Shown: one piece after another, positions 24,647-36,200 of the stretch
How the letters are laid out: every line of letters begins with the position of its first letter
Position numbering within the stretch: position 1 is the stretch's first letter
Source of the DNA: Oikopleura dioica
Taxonomy: Eukaryota; Chordata; Appendicularia; Copelata; Oikopleuridae
Reading direction: 5' to 3'
Assembly: GCA_907165135.1 (NCBI GenBank)
Contig: OU015567.1
Coordinates: 9,553,001 to 9,617,000, forward strand
DNA length: 64,000 nt
Notes under the pieces: model-generated
Database searches by the model: none
Told to the model about the DNA's origin: nothing
The model's input: only the letters and a program-made list of their open reading frames with translations
Made by a program: the position numbers and the translations under genes

Positions 24647-26196
24647 TCACCACTTCCATCGCTTGACGTCGCGAATAAATCCCTTCGAGTTCGATGCCTG
24701 CTCCATTGCATACGTGATTCCATAAGCAGCTGTGGCGAAAAATCCGACGCGACCCATGCCCGTCATGAAATTTAGCGATTTTGGCACGGTGCTTCCTTCT
24801 GCGCGGTAACGGTTCAATATTTTGCTCTCCAATAATTGATTCAGCTACAAATCCCGTCAGAAATAGGAATATTGGAGGATAAGCTTACCTGCCAAAATCT
24901 TGGGCCTTTATTATTATTATTTCTTAGCCATTCTTGCTCTTGCTTTAACAAACTCTGTCGCGTACGCTAAAGAACAGTCAATTATCTGATCGAATGAAGA
25001 ATACAAACATTCATATCTTTATGCCAAAATGGAGAGAGACCAAAGATCGCTCCGCCGAATGCCGAGCCGAATTTCGGGTCTACTGGAATTTGCTTGTCCA
25101 AAAACGCCCAACCAAGGGATGTGACAAAAGCTTTAGAAAAAAATAATACTTTTTTCGCTGCTATAGAAATTTTTGACTAAAATTGGCTTTAAAAAATGGA
25201 AATTTGCATTATATTTTTTATGAAAATCCTATGTTTGCTATATTTTCATTTTAATTAAGGGTATACCCATCTTAAAATGCATTTCCATCATAAAAACACT
25301 CAGAAAAACATAATCGAAGGCAGTTTTTTATGAAAAACTTAAAATTGAAATCTGTAAATTTGCCTTTTATTCGACTTATAAATTTTTAAAGGGGCTGTCC
25401 TCCTTAAGTTCGTTGACCAGAAGCTCTCAAAAGAGGAACGGTCGTAGCTTAGGGCCTTAACTTTATGCTGTAAAAAAATTAAGGGTATACCTCAACTTAA
25501 ATCCTAAAAAAAACTTTCACTAAGCAACTTTACCTTTAAGGGCCTGTATACCCTTAAATTTGTAATCGAGAGATTATCATAAGGGGAACGGTTGCAGCCG
25601 AGGGTTTGATCTAAAGGTAGCAAGTGAAAGTAAGGATCTACCTAAGATAGTTTCTGAGAAAAACTTTCACTAAACAGCCCCTTTTTCACGATTCTTGATG
25701 GGGGGGTCCTTATTTAATAAACAGATTTAAATTCAGTTACCGAAAGTGCCAGCTTTTGCGGACCAATCTCTGCAATTTGAAACGACGGCGGTAATACTTT
25801 CGGAACGTTTGATCGGATGTCTGAGGGATTTGAGTGTGAGGAAGCTTCTGTTGTGGAGGATTCTTGTTGCGCTGAGGACGCCGAAAGCGCCGCCTACTAG
25901 ACCGCCAGATCCGACCATGTTGAAGATGTGTCCTGTTCGCTCTCGTGGCTTGTTGTCTTCCTAAAACGAAATGAGCGTGTTTGAAATCAACAAGGAGTAC
26001 GTACACCCATGTACATCCAGTCGTCATCGTCCTGATCGAGCGCGGTTGACAAAAATTCGGGATTGATGGTTTTGTATGGATTGAACGATCCCTGCTTGCC
26101 TGTGGGGTTGATCTTTGTGAGTCCGCTCAGCGCGTCCATTTCATCGTCGGACAGTTCCGCTGTTGGCAGCTGACTCCTTTTCCCCAGCAAATCCAT
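24647..26196 (-). CDS. Tim17/Tim22/Tim23-family inner-membrane translocase (TIM23-like)
   Basis: Candidate core channel of the mitochondrial presequence translocase. The start at 26196 gives a hydrophilic N-terminus (MDLLGKRSQLPTAELSDDEM, later NPYKTINPEFLS), as in TIM23. Exon 2 (about 25961-25740) carries the first membrane span with the glycine pattern GSGGLVGGAFGVLSATR. After a 0.6 kb intron come AFVTSLGWAFLDK and FGSAFGGAIFGLSPFW (spans 2 and 3), a short exon RTRQSLLKQEQEWLRN, and a final exon with GMGRVGFFATAAYGITYAM (span 4) ending KRWKW. The loop between spans 3 and 4 is longer and more charged than in vertebrate TIM23. A divergent TIM17/22 is the alternative. It lies 150 bp after the NDUFA1-like gene on the same strand. 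Confidence 0.65.
25140..25739. other. Large intron of the TIM23-like gene
   Basis: About 600 bp without coding signal. It contains several scattered occurrences of a ttaagggtatacc-type word on both strands (for example near 25257, 25480 and 25548). I could not define inverted ends or a target duplication, so I do not call an element. Confidence 0.4.
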
Positions 26197-26346
26197 ACTG
26201 AACGCGTTTGCTTGATTCTCCGCTTTATTTTCAAACTATTGTTTCACAGAAAGTGGGTGCGTAAGTCAGTAACTGAACTCAGAGAAATAAATAATTTAGA
26301 ATTTTCGAAACATAATTTTAACAGTTTTCTGTTTATAAATAAGGCT

Positions 26347-26759
26347 TTATTTGTTCTGCTGAGCGGCGAAGAGGAACGACTTGGGCATGATGTTGGGGTG
26401 GATCCACTCGGTATTGTGAGCTTTAAAAGTGAGAATAGAAGAGAATAGGTAAGCGAGGGTTACCTCGAAGTGCCATTTGCATGTCTCGTCCGTATTGGTG
26501 GTTCTCAACGGTGTATTCAAAGCCCTGGAAGGCACCACATGGAGGCTTCTTAGTTCCAGAGTTAGACCAGTTCAGGGGCCACCACCAGAGACCACCGGAA
26601 AGAGCACCCTTGTGGCTAAACAACGATAAAAATCGATAATAAAAAAGTTTCGTCAATAAATACTCACGTTCCAGCTTCATCAGTGTACATCTTGGCCATG
26701 TAGCCAAGGTAGAAAGTACCGAGCCAGACGCCAACAGTAGGAATAGTTTCAACCCACAT
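26347..26759 (-). CDS. Small mitochondrial-type membrane protein (NDUFA1-like?)
   Basis: Three exons: 26759 to about 26666, about 26620-26465, and about 26425-26347. The protein of about 100 residues begins MWVETIPTVGVWLGTFYLGY, resembling the MWFE start and single membrane span of complex I subunit NDUFA1. The rest (tryptophan-rich GLWWWPLNW, GFEYTVENHQYGRDM, end FLFAAQQNK) is longer than the vertebrate subunit and does not align securely. An AG lies just before the ATG, compatible with a trans-splice acceptor. Its closeness to the TIM23-like gene on the same strand gives weak support for a mitochondrial role. The product name is tentative. Confidence 0.45.
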
Positions 26760-26779
26760 TTCTAAAGCCAAAATATTCT

Positions 26780-27564
26780 GAGCAAAAATCGTAGAACAAA
26801 TAATTTTATTTTCGGACACAGAATGATATCCGTTGCGTTTTTTAATGATTGAAGTTGTAGCGTAAAATGTACGGGGAAACAAAAAAAAATGTAAGGCAAA
26901 ATAAAATAAAAAAAAACAAAATAAAAATTGGTAAATCAAAAATAAAATCGATGAAGGGGATAAAATGCTTGGAAACAAAAATATCTATGAACACCCGCCT
27001 GGGGGCACTACAGTGTGTGTATGTGTATTGTGCGAGAATGAGAGAGAGAGAATATGGGCGAAAGCAAATTTAACCTTATAAAAATATTGTTTAGGAAAAC
27101 TGATACTTTGAAACCTTTTATTCGAAATTTTGTTTTAAAATATAAATAGTAATAGTAAAATAGTAAAGTAGGATTGTTGTATGAATTGTTCTGATAATTA
27201 TAACTAGACCTATTTGTCAAAAACAATTTCGACAAAAAATCAAGGAAACAGAAATTGTACTTTAAAAAGTCTATAAATAGTACCTATAGTTCGAATAAAG
27301 CAATAGTAAATGGCATTTTTATATGCTGGATAATTGAATCAGTCATGGGGACAAAATAGATAGGCCAAGTGTTGTAAGTTGGAGCACAGAAATATCATTT
27401 TTTTTTAAGTAAATTGTTTGGAAACGGCACAGAATCGAATAACAGCAAAACGCGCTGGTAAAGTCATAAAGAAATCGCAAGAAAAAAGAACAACTAATAG
27501 ATTGGGAATAGTAACTTTTCTTTAGTAGGAAACACTGATTTCAAAAAAAAAACAAGAAACCAAA
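26780..27564. other. A/T-rich intergenic region
   Basis: About 0.8 kb with long A and T runs, a GT/TG microsatellite near 27012 and a GA-rich stretch near 27040. No reading frame or RNA gene I can support. It separates the 5' side of the NDUFA1-like gene from the 3' end of the ankyrin gene. Confidence 0.55.
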
Positions 27565-29937
27565 TCATCGGTTGCCGCGAATGAACTGTTTGAGAAGCAT
27601 GGATGAGCTTCCGTTGAACTCTGACTTGGGCAAAGTGGGCCATGAATTGCTCGTCGTCCATTGCGAGTTCATGAAGTGCGGCGGGCTAGTTGGATAAGCA
27701 GCATTCACTGTTTTCGCATCGCGAATGTTTCGCTGGTAGAACTCACGCGCCAGATCGCGACGTTGGTTTTCGCTTGTCTTTAGGAATGTCGTAGGATTTG
27801 CGCAGATAACATCAAACATACTAAACCATCAAAATAGGAACTTTGAAAAATCGAAGTGTGCTCACGATAAATTCTTGCCACCACATTGAACAGGTCCCAT
27901 CAGATCAGCACCGCTATAAATGAGCATCTGCGTTATCCTCACTTTCCTCTTACTCGCTGCGATGTAAACGGGAGGCTTAATGACGGTTCACTTGATTGTT
28001 GGTCACAATTGTAACTCTAAGAATATAATATGATATTATTAATATCGTTTGTGCTTCATGAACCGTTCCAAATTATACTGTGGCGTAACACCATTCACAT
28101 CTAGCCCGAAGACTTTTACGTATTTATTAACGAGTTCGACTTGATTCATTTCTACAGCTTTTTGAAGAGGTGTCATTACACCAGAGCAGATATCACTCGG
28201 AGTAAGGTCCTGCTTGATGATGTTACGTTCTCGCAAGACATTGTTGTAATATCGTAACGCGCGTTGGAGCCCTTCGAGGGTCTGAAAATGGATTGAGGAT
28301 AAAGAAATACTGAATGAATTACCTCAAGTTCGTGTAAAAAATACTCGAGCGCGAATTGATAGTGAGGATAGAACTTGGAGATTGCCTCGTGCGATTCTGT
28401 GTGATGTTTCAGTGGATTTTGGCCTATGGGAACTTGCTGAGAGTACTGATCCGAGAAGGTGTAGAAGCTGGATGTGTGGAACTCGCGGAAGAGGTACTTG
28501 ATGACGTCTTCATGGCCGAAGTCCAGGGCCAGACAGAGAAGGTCTTTGTTGACGACTTTGCCGTCCACGTCTCCCAAATAGATCGGAGTCACCAAGCCAG
28601 TCTTTAGTTGATTCAAAAATCATCAGATTTTGCTGTCTTACCTCGCTGAGGATGTGATCATCATCAAACTTCCATCCCTTCCTGACCATGACGTAGGCAA
28701 GTTGGTTCAGAACTTTGTCGCCAAGATGAGCAGGGAAGGAAGGACCGTCGTTTGTGATTGGTTTGAAGTTGTTGGCCCCGTTTTCTCGGAGATAGCGAGT
28801 GATGTTGTGCGAAATCGCATTTTGGAGGCTCTTCTTCAAGTGAATAAAGGGATTTGGCAGGAAGAAGCTTAGAATGTTGATGTCATGCCACTAAAAAGGG
28901 TAAATAGATGAATAGAATATATATGAGTACCGCTATTCTTCGTGTAAAAAGGTAGTGGAAAAGTTCATCAACTTCATCCACGAAAGGGCATTTTTCGCCC
29001 AAAAGGGGATCGTTCAAAGTCGGCAGCCATTGTTGGAGAAAGTCGTCGTCGATGGGCTCTTTGAACATTTGTACGGATCGCTTGAATGCAGCCAGCTGCT
29101 TTCGCAAATCCTCGAGTTGATTTTTGAAGACTTTTTTCAGTTCGTCGGGCTAAAAGGCGACTAAATTCAACGATCGCTCCATCAAGCGGAAATTACCTTT
29201 AGTAAATTATCGCTGACAATTTTCGTCATGTTGTTTCTCTTGTCGATTGAGTTTCTGTCTAATTGTTGCAGTCGGTCAACAACGCGCTGTCGAATCGAGC
29301 TACCGCCTCGCCACTGCTCAGTCAAGTTTAACGCGTCTGCCATTTCCGATATTGTATTCAATACGAGCCTTTTGTCCTCGAGCAACTAGCGAGAGAAGAA
29401 TAAGGGGATGAAAGATTGATTAATTTGCATGCAGAGGAACTCATTATTCATTCAATAGAAAGAATAGGCTCGATGTATCACTCTTACTCCACCCATCAAT
29501 TGGATAAACAATGAATCACTCTAGAATACATGCTGCGCGAAAGCGTCTAAACCTGGCGAACGACATCAAACTTGCACTCGGGCTGGAAGGCAAGTCTGAC
29601 GCTTTTGATCATCGGTGTGGATTGAAAGTACTCGAACTTGGATTGCAACTTGTCGTATTTGACGTTTCGGAAGACCTCTTGCTGCCCGTCGGGTAGACGA
29701 ACTTCCAGGTCGACCATTGAGCTGCCAAGTCTGGAAAGACTGTGAACGCGGAGAGGCGACTCGCGGTTCGACGGAGAGCTGCCATTCGGATAACCTAATG
29801 TGACGCCCGAGTCCGTAGAAAGTGCCTGAACGCAGCTTATAAAATAGTCGAAGTCCGGAAATCACCTCGAATTGAGTTGATAGACAGCTAGAGCTCCTCA
29901 TAACATCTGCCAAACTCGGGGGTTTCCATTCATCCAT
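27565..29937 (-). CDS. Ankyrin-repeat protein, function unknown
   Basis: At least nine short exons read on the minus strand. The ATG near 29937 (MDEWKPPSLADVMRSSS) is the likely start; a 40 nt GT-AG intron then leads to ALSTDSGVTLGYPNGSS and MVDLEVRLPDGQQEVFRNVK. Middle exons are helical and charged (LEDLRKQLAAFKRSVQMF). The C-terminal half has ankyrin-like helices: NKDLLCLALDFGHEDVIKYL, TPLQKAVEMNQVELVNKY, and PPVYIAASKRKVRITQMLIY followed by SGADLMG. The protein ends LLKQFIRGNR at 27565. I cannot assign a family beyond ankyrin repeats. It follows AP3D1 on the same strand at about 290 bp. Confidence 0.65.
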
Positions 29938-30222
29938 CAAAATGAAGTCCGGTAGCGGCTGAAAACAATCTCATAAGAACAAATATAATCATGCATTTTT
30001 GTATTTATTGCACGGTACAATACTGAACTCTGATTTCTATTACTTTGATGGACATAACAAGATATTAGTTACAGTACGTTTATTGCACGGCCAGAAGAAT
30101 GAATAAATGGCTTGAAGTAATTGGTGACATGAGTATTTTTGTTGAAAGATAAATGAAGAAAAAGGACGTAGATTGATAGAATCTTGATTTCGAGTACTAA
30201 AACGAAGATAGGTCGAAATTAT

Positions 30223-33200
30223 TTAGTTCAGAATAGCAGTAATTGCAGCTTGAAGAGTAGTTGATGAATCGGAGGATTGAGTTTTAAGTGAGACATTCAC
30301 CAGACCAGCGTTGATCTAAAAATATGAGTAAAATAATACTAGGAAGGTCGATTAACCTTGATCAACATCACGAATTTCTCCTGATTAGACGATAGCTGCC
30401 CGCAGATAGACGCACCATTCTGCGCTGACTGCACCAGGTAGCAACCACTAAATCGATACAGACACTCTTCCAGACTTGCCAGCTCAGTTTGGTACTGCTG
30501 CTCGACGGTGACCTCGAAGAATTTTTCGTGAATCAGATCCACGAGCTCGTCATCGCTGACTTTCCACTCGGTGAGATTGAAGAAAGGAGTGAAGATGTGT
30601 TCGAACTTGAGTTTCTTTTCTTTCGACGATTTAGATTTGGAAGAGATGGTGTAGCAAAGCTTGCCTTTGTAAACAATCTCATCGGTGCGTCTGAATGGGA
30701 AAGCAACTTCGCCCTGGCGCGGAAGATCTCGCTTTTCATCGAGGAATTCGAGCTCAGAAATGTCTCTCGATTTGTGCTTGTTTTGGACAACGAGCTCTAG
30801 GCTGTCCCGATCATTAAATTTGATTGAGACGGAAATGTCGACATTGTCAGCGACTGGCAAAAGGCCTGTAATCAGCGTTGGCTCGGAGACATGCGGAACT
30901 GCTTTAGGATTTTCTGGAACTGCGCTGCTTTCTTCGTCTGATGAGATGATTTCTTCGCTCTTGAGCTTCTTTGTTTTCTTCTTCTTTTTCGTCTTTTTCT
31001 TCTTCTGATCTACCTTTGGTGCTACTTCAACCTTTTTCTTGCTTTGAAGAAGATCAGAAACATCGATGTTGAAGCGTTTAGCATCATCGTCTTGGTCTGA
31101 TTCCACGGGAGTGTCTTCTGCGCCTTCTGGCATTTCTTCGTCCATCATGATTTCCACCGCTGGAGTGTCTTCTTCAGGCTCTGAGACTTTCTCACTCGCT
31201 TTTTTCTTCGATTTCTTTGTTTTCTTTCCTTTCTTTGGCTTCTTGGTCTTTTTTGGCAAGTATTTATCGGATCCGCCGATGCCTCCAAACACAGTGTTGA
31301 CATCTGATTCTGGGGAAAGAATTGTTTGATAGTCGGTCTCTGCTTCTGGCTTTTCGGACTTCGGGGATGCATCGTCGAGTTTTAAATAGTTAATATCGTT
31401 CAAGCGCATTTTTCCAAGCGGCAGTTTTTTCCCTGACGGCGAAGTTTTTCCGGAACCTATAATTGACCATTTTTTGCAGAAATTATCGCGAGAACTGACC
31501 ATTATTTTCGGCATAGTAATCCTTGAATGCGTCATCAATGTCTTCCTCGGGTTCTACCTCCTCCTCAGGCTCCTCTTCCTCATCGTCACTTTGCTCGAAG
31601 ATAAGTCCCTCTAAATCGAGTCCGTTTGGCAAGGGGACCTTTTTCTGCGCCTTTGGTCCAACTGGCTTTAGTTCCCCTAAGTTTTTGTAAAGTTTAACTT
31701 TCGTAGAAAATCTTTACCGTCGTGAAGTCCGTAGATTGTTTTTAAAAGAACATTATCCGATGCCAATTTCAATGTTTGAACAGCAAGGCTGGCACGTTCT
31801 TGAATCTCGATATTTGGGAAGGCCAGAAATTTGTCGAAAAGAGCGATGTGCTCCGAAATGTCGACATTTTCATCTGCTTCTGAAGATTAAGTTTCGATAA
31901 ATGTTCTGTGTCGTTCGTTATGTACCTTTGAGACCATGGGACAAGATCTTGAGGGCGTTTTGGAACATGACCGAGGTGATATCAACGGATAAATGACCAA
32001 ATTCCGCATTCATAATTGCCAAGAATAGATTTTTCGGATCGGTGACAAATTCCACGAACTCGCCGCAAATAACAGCAGCCGATCGAATGACATCAATGCA
32101 TCCGTTCCTGCCGAAGATAGTCGAAATGGCGCCGAGGTTTTGAAGAATGTGGGACATTTGGGCGACGGAGTATTCGCGAAGAGTTCGCACACTGAATTGT
32201 TATTAACGCTTTGGGCGATTGTGGCGTTTTTAAACGCCACGTGAACTTTGGCGGACCAAATTTCCATGAATTTCCCAAAGGATTGATAAATTTTTACTTT
32301 TCTGAAAAATTCGGACATTTTTCTTCATAAAAGCCGCTTCAAAATTAAATTTTCACAACAACAACTTCTTCCAAAATCAAAAAGAAAAAGTTCGACTCGC
32401 CCAAAATAGGCTTACTCATGCGCTTTTCCCTTCAGAGAGGGAAAGGAGAGAGAGAGAGCGCGATGCGCTGAGTGGTCTCCGTTTGCCCAAGTCGCCGTTT
32501 GCCCAACTTGGGCAGACGGAGATCTTAGGCAAACGGCGATGTGAATTTTTTTTAATTGATTGATCATAAAATGATAGAAGTAAGGCGACAATTTCATTAT
32601 CATCACTTAGTCTGCTGGTTGCGCTCTGATTTGCAGAAACTTTCAGGTGAAAACAAAGGTTGTCCTGTGATGTCTTTTGAACGGTTATTAACCGTGGATC
32701 CTTGACAAGACCACCACAATTTTCTTATATTGTTTTTCAATAGTTGTATCCGATTTTCGAATAAGTTCTTGAGCATAAACACATGAATAAGAGACGAAAT
32801 GAAAAAACAGTATGTGAAAAAACGGCGACTTGGGCAAACGGAGACCACTCCGATGCGCTCCCTGTTTTTAGGTCTTACTTTGCTGATCATTTATGGATAT
32901 TTAAGACTTATGAACAGGGGTGGATATTTTGAAATCAACCATTATGCCATTTTATTCTAGAGCAAATTTAGAACAATTTTAACGGAAGAGAATAGTTGCT
33001 GCACATAATAATATAAATAAAAATTTTATTCACTTCAGATATAGCTATATGACGAAAGACTATTTCCTTTACTTTAAACATTCCAATAAAAATATTTAAG
33101 ACTGAAAATGTCAAGAATCTCCGCTGTTTCATCGCTCTACGTAACCAGCTATGGACAACGGGGTCAATGTTCGAACTGTTTTAGGTAAGATACTCAGAAA

Positions 33201-36200
33201 ATTGGAATTTCCCTTGACTAATTGATCTAATTTAGAGCCTTTGAGTTCACAGCAATCGTGAAGGAGCGTCGTCTCTGTAAAAGCTGTGCAGAAAATTTTC
33301 ATGGTCGCCAGAACAATTGGCATGAAATCAAGCAGCGAACCGATGCTACCTTCAAGTGTGCTGCCACTCCACAAAGACCATCAGAAGTTGAAGGCTGTGG
33401 TGCAGAGAATCTCACGTACCGCGAGTATATGACAGGAAGCTGCTGCGATAATGCGGCGCGACGACTTCAAGCTGATTTCGAAAATCTGATGTCCGAAGAC
33501 GATCGATACCAGATTTTCAAAATCCTCGAAAAATACTACGACGATGACAAGGAAGATCTCGACGACTCGATTCATAACCTGAATGCCGCGAAAGAAGAGT
33601 CTCGAAAGGCTAAAGAAGAGAAAGACAAAGTTTGCCGAAAAATCAACAACAAGGAAAAAATAAAGGAGCGAATACTGGCCAGACTTGATGGAATTGAAAA
33701 GGAACTTGAAAATGACAAGAAAGATCTTGAAAGCAAGGAAAATCTCTTCAACGCGGCCAAAATGAATGAAGAGTTCAATGATAACCTCACGAAGGAGAAG
33801 CGGAATTCACTCAAACGGCTCGCGAAACCTCTCAATTTCCTTTCTGCAAAAGTCTTCAAGTTCGACCAAGGTAAACTCGATTATCAAAAAATATTTTCAA
33901 TATAAAGGAAGATTAGATGACAATGACACTAAAGGAGAAGCGTCCAAAGCCGCTGATGTCAAAACAGAATATTTCGAAGCTTAGAATCGCTCTATTTTAA
34001 ATTCTAACTTTTACTAGGGTTCCGCACGATTGGACCAAAATTTTTATTTTTAATAAAATTTGGAGATTCTACCAAAAATATGCCTGGGAATTCATTCCTG
34101 GCCTCTGTTTTTCCCGAAAATCCTCCCTTCAGCCCTTTTCAGGGCTTCAAAGTATATTTTGCCAAAGAGGCCTGCTGCACGCTGATTGGCTGGCGCTCTT
34201 CGCGGGAATATAAATCGAGTAATGCAACGAGCTGTCGCCCTGGAGTTGGCTGAGTGGTGAGCGCTTCTCTTCGCAAAGAGGAGATGGCGAGCTCGAAGCC
34301 AGCTCGAACGCACCCCCTTTTCCATGTTTGGCTTTCTAGCTTCAACATGGAAAACGCGGATGGGCCTCGAAAAAGAAAAATTCTTTTTTTGAGTTTCGAG
34401 CTCGTGCCCGTCCGCCAATCCTTTTTGAAGGACTGCGCTCACCACTCGGCCAACAACTATTTGCGGGATGGTTCAGTTTAGCGGATTTTGACTCGAAATT
34501 TCCGGAGTCAAATTTCCGGACATTCGGTGGAAAAATTAAAGAGCTATCATAGATCTTAATTTTGTCAGGAGGGAGTTTTCTTCCTCTTAGGTTTTTTTAA
34601 CAAAATTTTACCTAAAAGTTTTGATCTCGGTCGGAGTTCGCCCTAAAACTGGCTGTATTCCAAGGAATGTTTCCTGTAAACATGCATATTTTATATTTAT
34701 TAAAAGATCCCCCGATTTTCCGAAGTTTCAAAATCTCATTCAAAAGCTCGTCTTTAAATGAGCATATTTTGGTAAAATCAGCTTTCTATCTCAACATTTG
34801 CTTATGTATTAGAGGCCGTCAAATTGTATCTACTTTTATGTGGCCTTTTTAAATGCGAATCTTTTTAAATTGCGAGAAAGTTCAGACCCTAAACTCAATA
34901 TTCTGGAAGAATCAGCATGATCGGGTAAGTGAATAAAAAATTCTAGTTGTAAAACTTTTTGAAACCATTATTGGCGTTTTTTCGGTTTTTAAATGCTCTC
35001 TAGCCCCATTCATTGGCCGAAAATTCTAACGCGGTAATTATATTCGTTGATAAAAATTGAAGCCAAAAATTTTCTCGACAAGATTTCTAGCGCTCGTAAC
35101 TCGAAAACAACAAGTGATAGCAGCTTCTGTTAAATAACAAATGAAATTATGCGTTGAATTCGAACTAATGTCTTTGCGACAAAGTGATTTTCAAAATTTA
35201 TTTTTATAATTCAAAATTTACTGTGGGACAATGACAGATTTTTTAAATTTTCGCGGTATGAGCGCCAGTTCGCGCTGATCTTCCTGTAGGCTTCTTCTTT
35301 TTCTCTCTTCGCGCTGAGTTTTCTGGCTTTTAAAAGCTGCCAACAGCTTTGATTTTGCTTCATGTGGCTTCAGGTCATCAAGCCATTCGTTCAGCTTGTT
35401 GAATTTGGCTCGCCCGTTTTCGTACATCTTTTCGCGGCACAGATTTTGGATTGACTTCTCGAATCCCTTGAGTGTGGCAAAGGACGATTCTTAATTTAAA
35501 TTCAGATATGCTTTATTCAAAAAAGACTTACCGACTGCTCTGTTCGAACAACTTATTTTTCGATCGTCTGGCAAATCGAGATCCTTGAGAAGCCCGAAAT
35601 CCTTCACGTACTTCTTCAAACTTCCACCGACAACAGCAACAGCAACAGTGTTCAGTCGCTTGATTCTTGTTGCGGAAACCTTTTGGAATCTTTCCTCAAT
35701 CAATTCCACGGTTTTTTTAGACTCCTCGGATGAAGACATCAGAGCCGCCTTCTCCAAAAGACACGAATACGGCTCGTTTGAATCAACAATTGTCTTCATT
35801 CGCTGAATTACTGATTGGAACAAATCCTTCAACCCAAGGAAAGACAAGGCTTCGTTGTTCACTTTTGAGATCTTCTTGTGGAAATGATTAATGTTCGCGC
35901 AATAGTTCAGGAACAATGTTGCAGCGTCGAGCAAAACCCCATTATCTCGGCCGGAGCAAAGTTTGTGGATCTGGTGAAATTTGCTGTCCTCAAAGCTTCT
36001 TGCCATCATGTGTTTTGTCGCGTTCATAACCGTCGGGAAATGTCTCACAAGAGCGCCCGAGTTGCGACAGTCATTTCCAAAGCGCTTTCCTATTAATATA
36101 AATTAAGAAAAGTCATTTGAAGGAAAATTACCTAGATCGTGAGAGAAAATCTTTGTTCTGGTGCTTTCCATATCGTATTTGAGCAGCAGCTGTAGCGACC

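Noticed and set aside
30489-31329. Plus-strand ORFs over AP3D1 (Phe- and Ser-rich)
   Set aside because: Mirror images of the Lys/Glu-rich AP3D1 hinge on the other strand.
34092-34481. ORFs on both strands in the left end of E1
   Set aside because: They overlap the inverted subterminal region shared with E3, where the frame is not conserved; treated as non-coding element ends.
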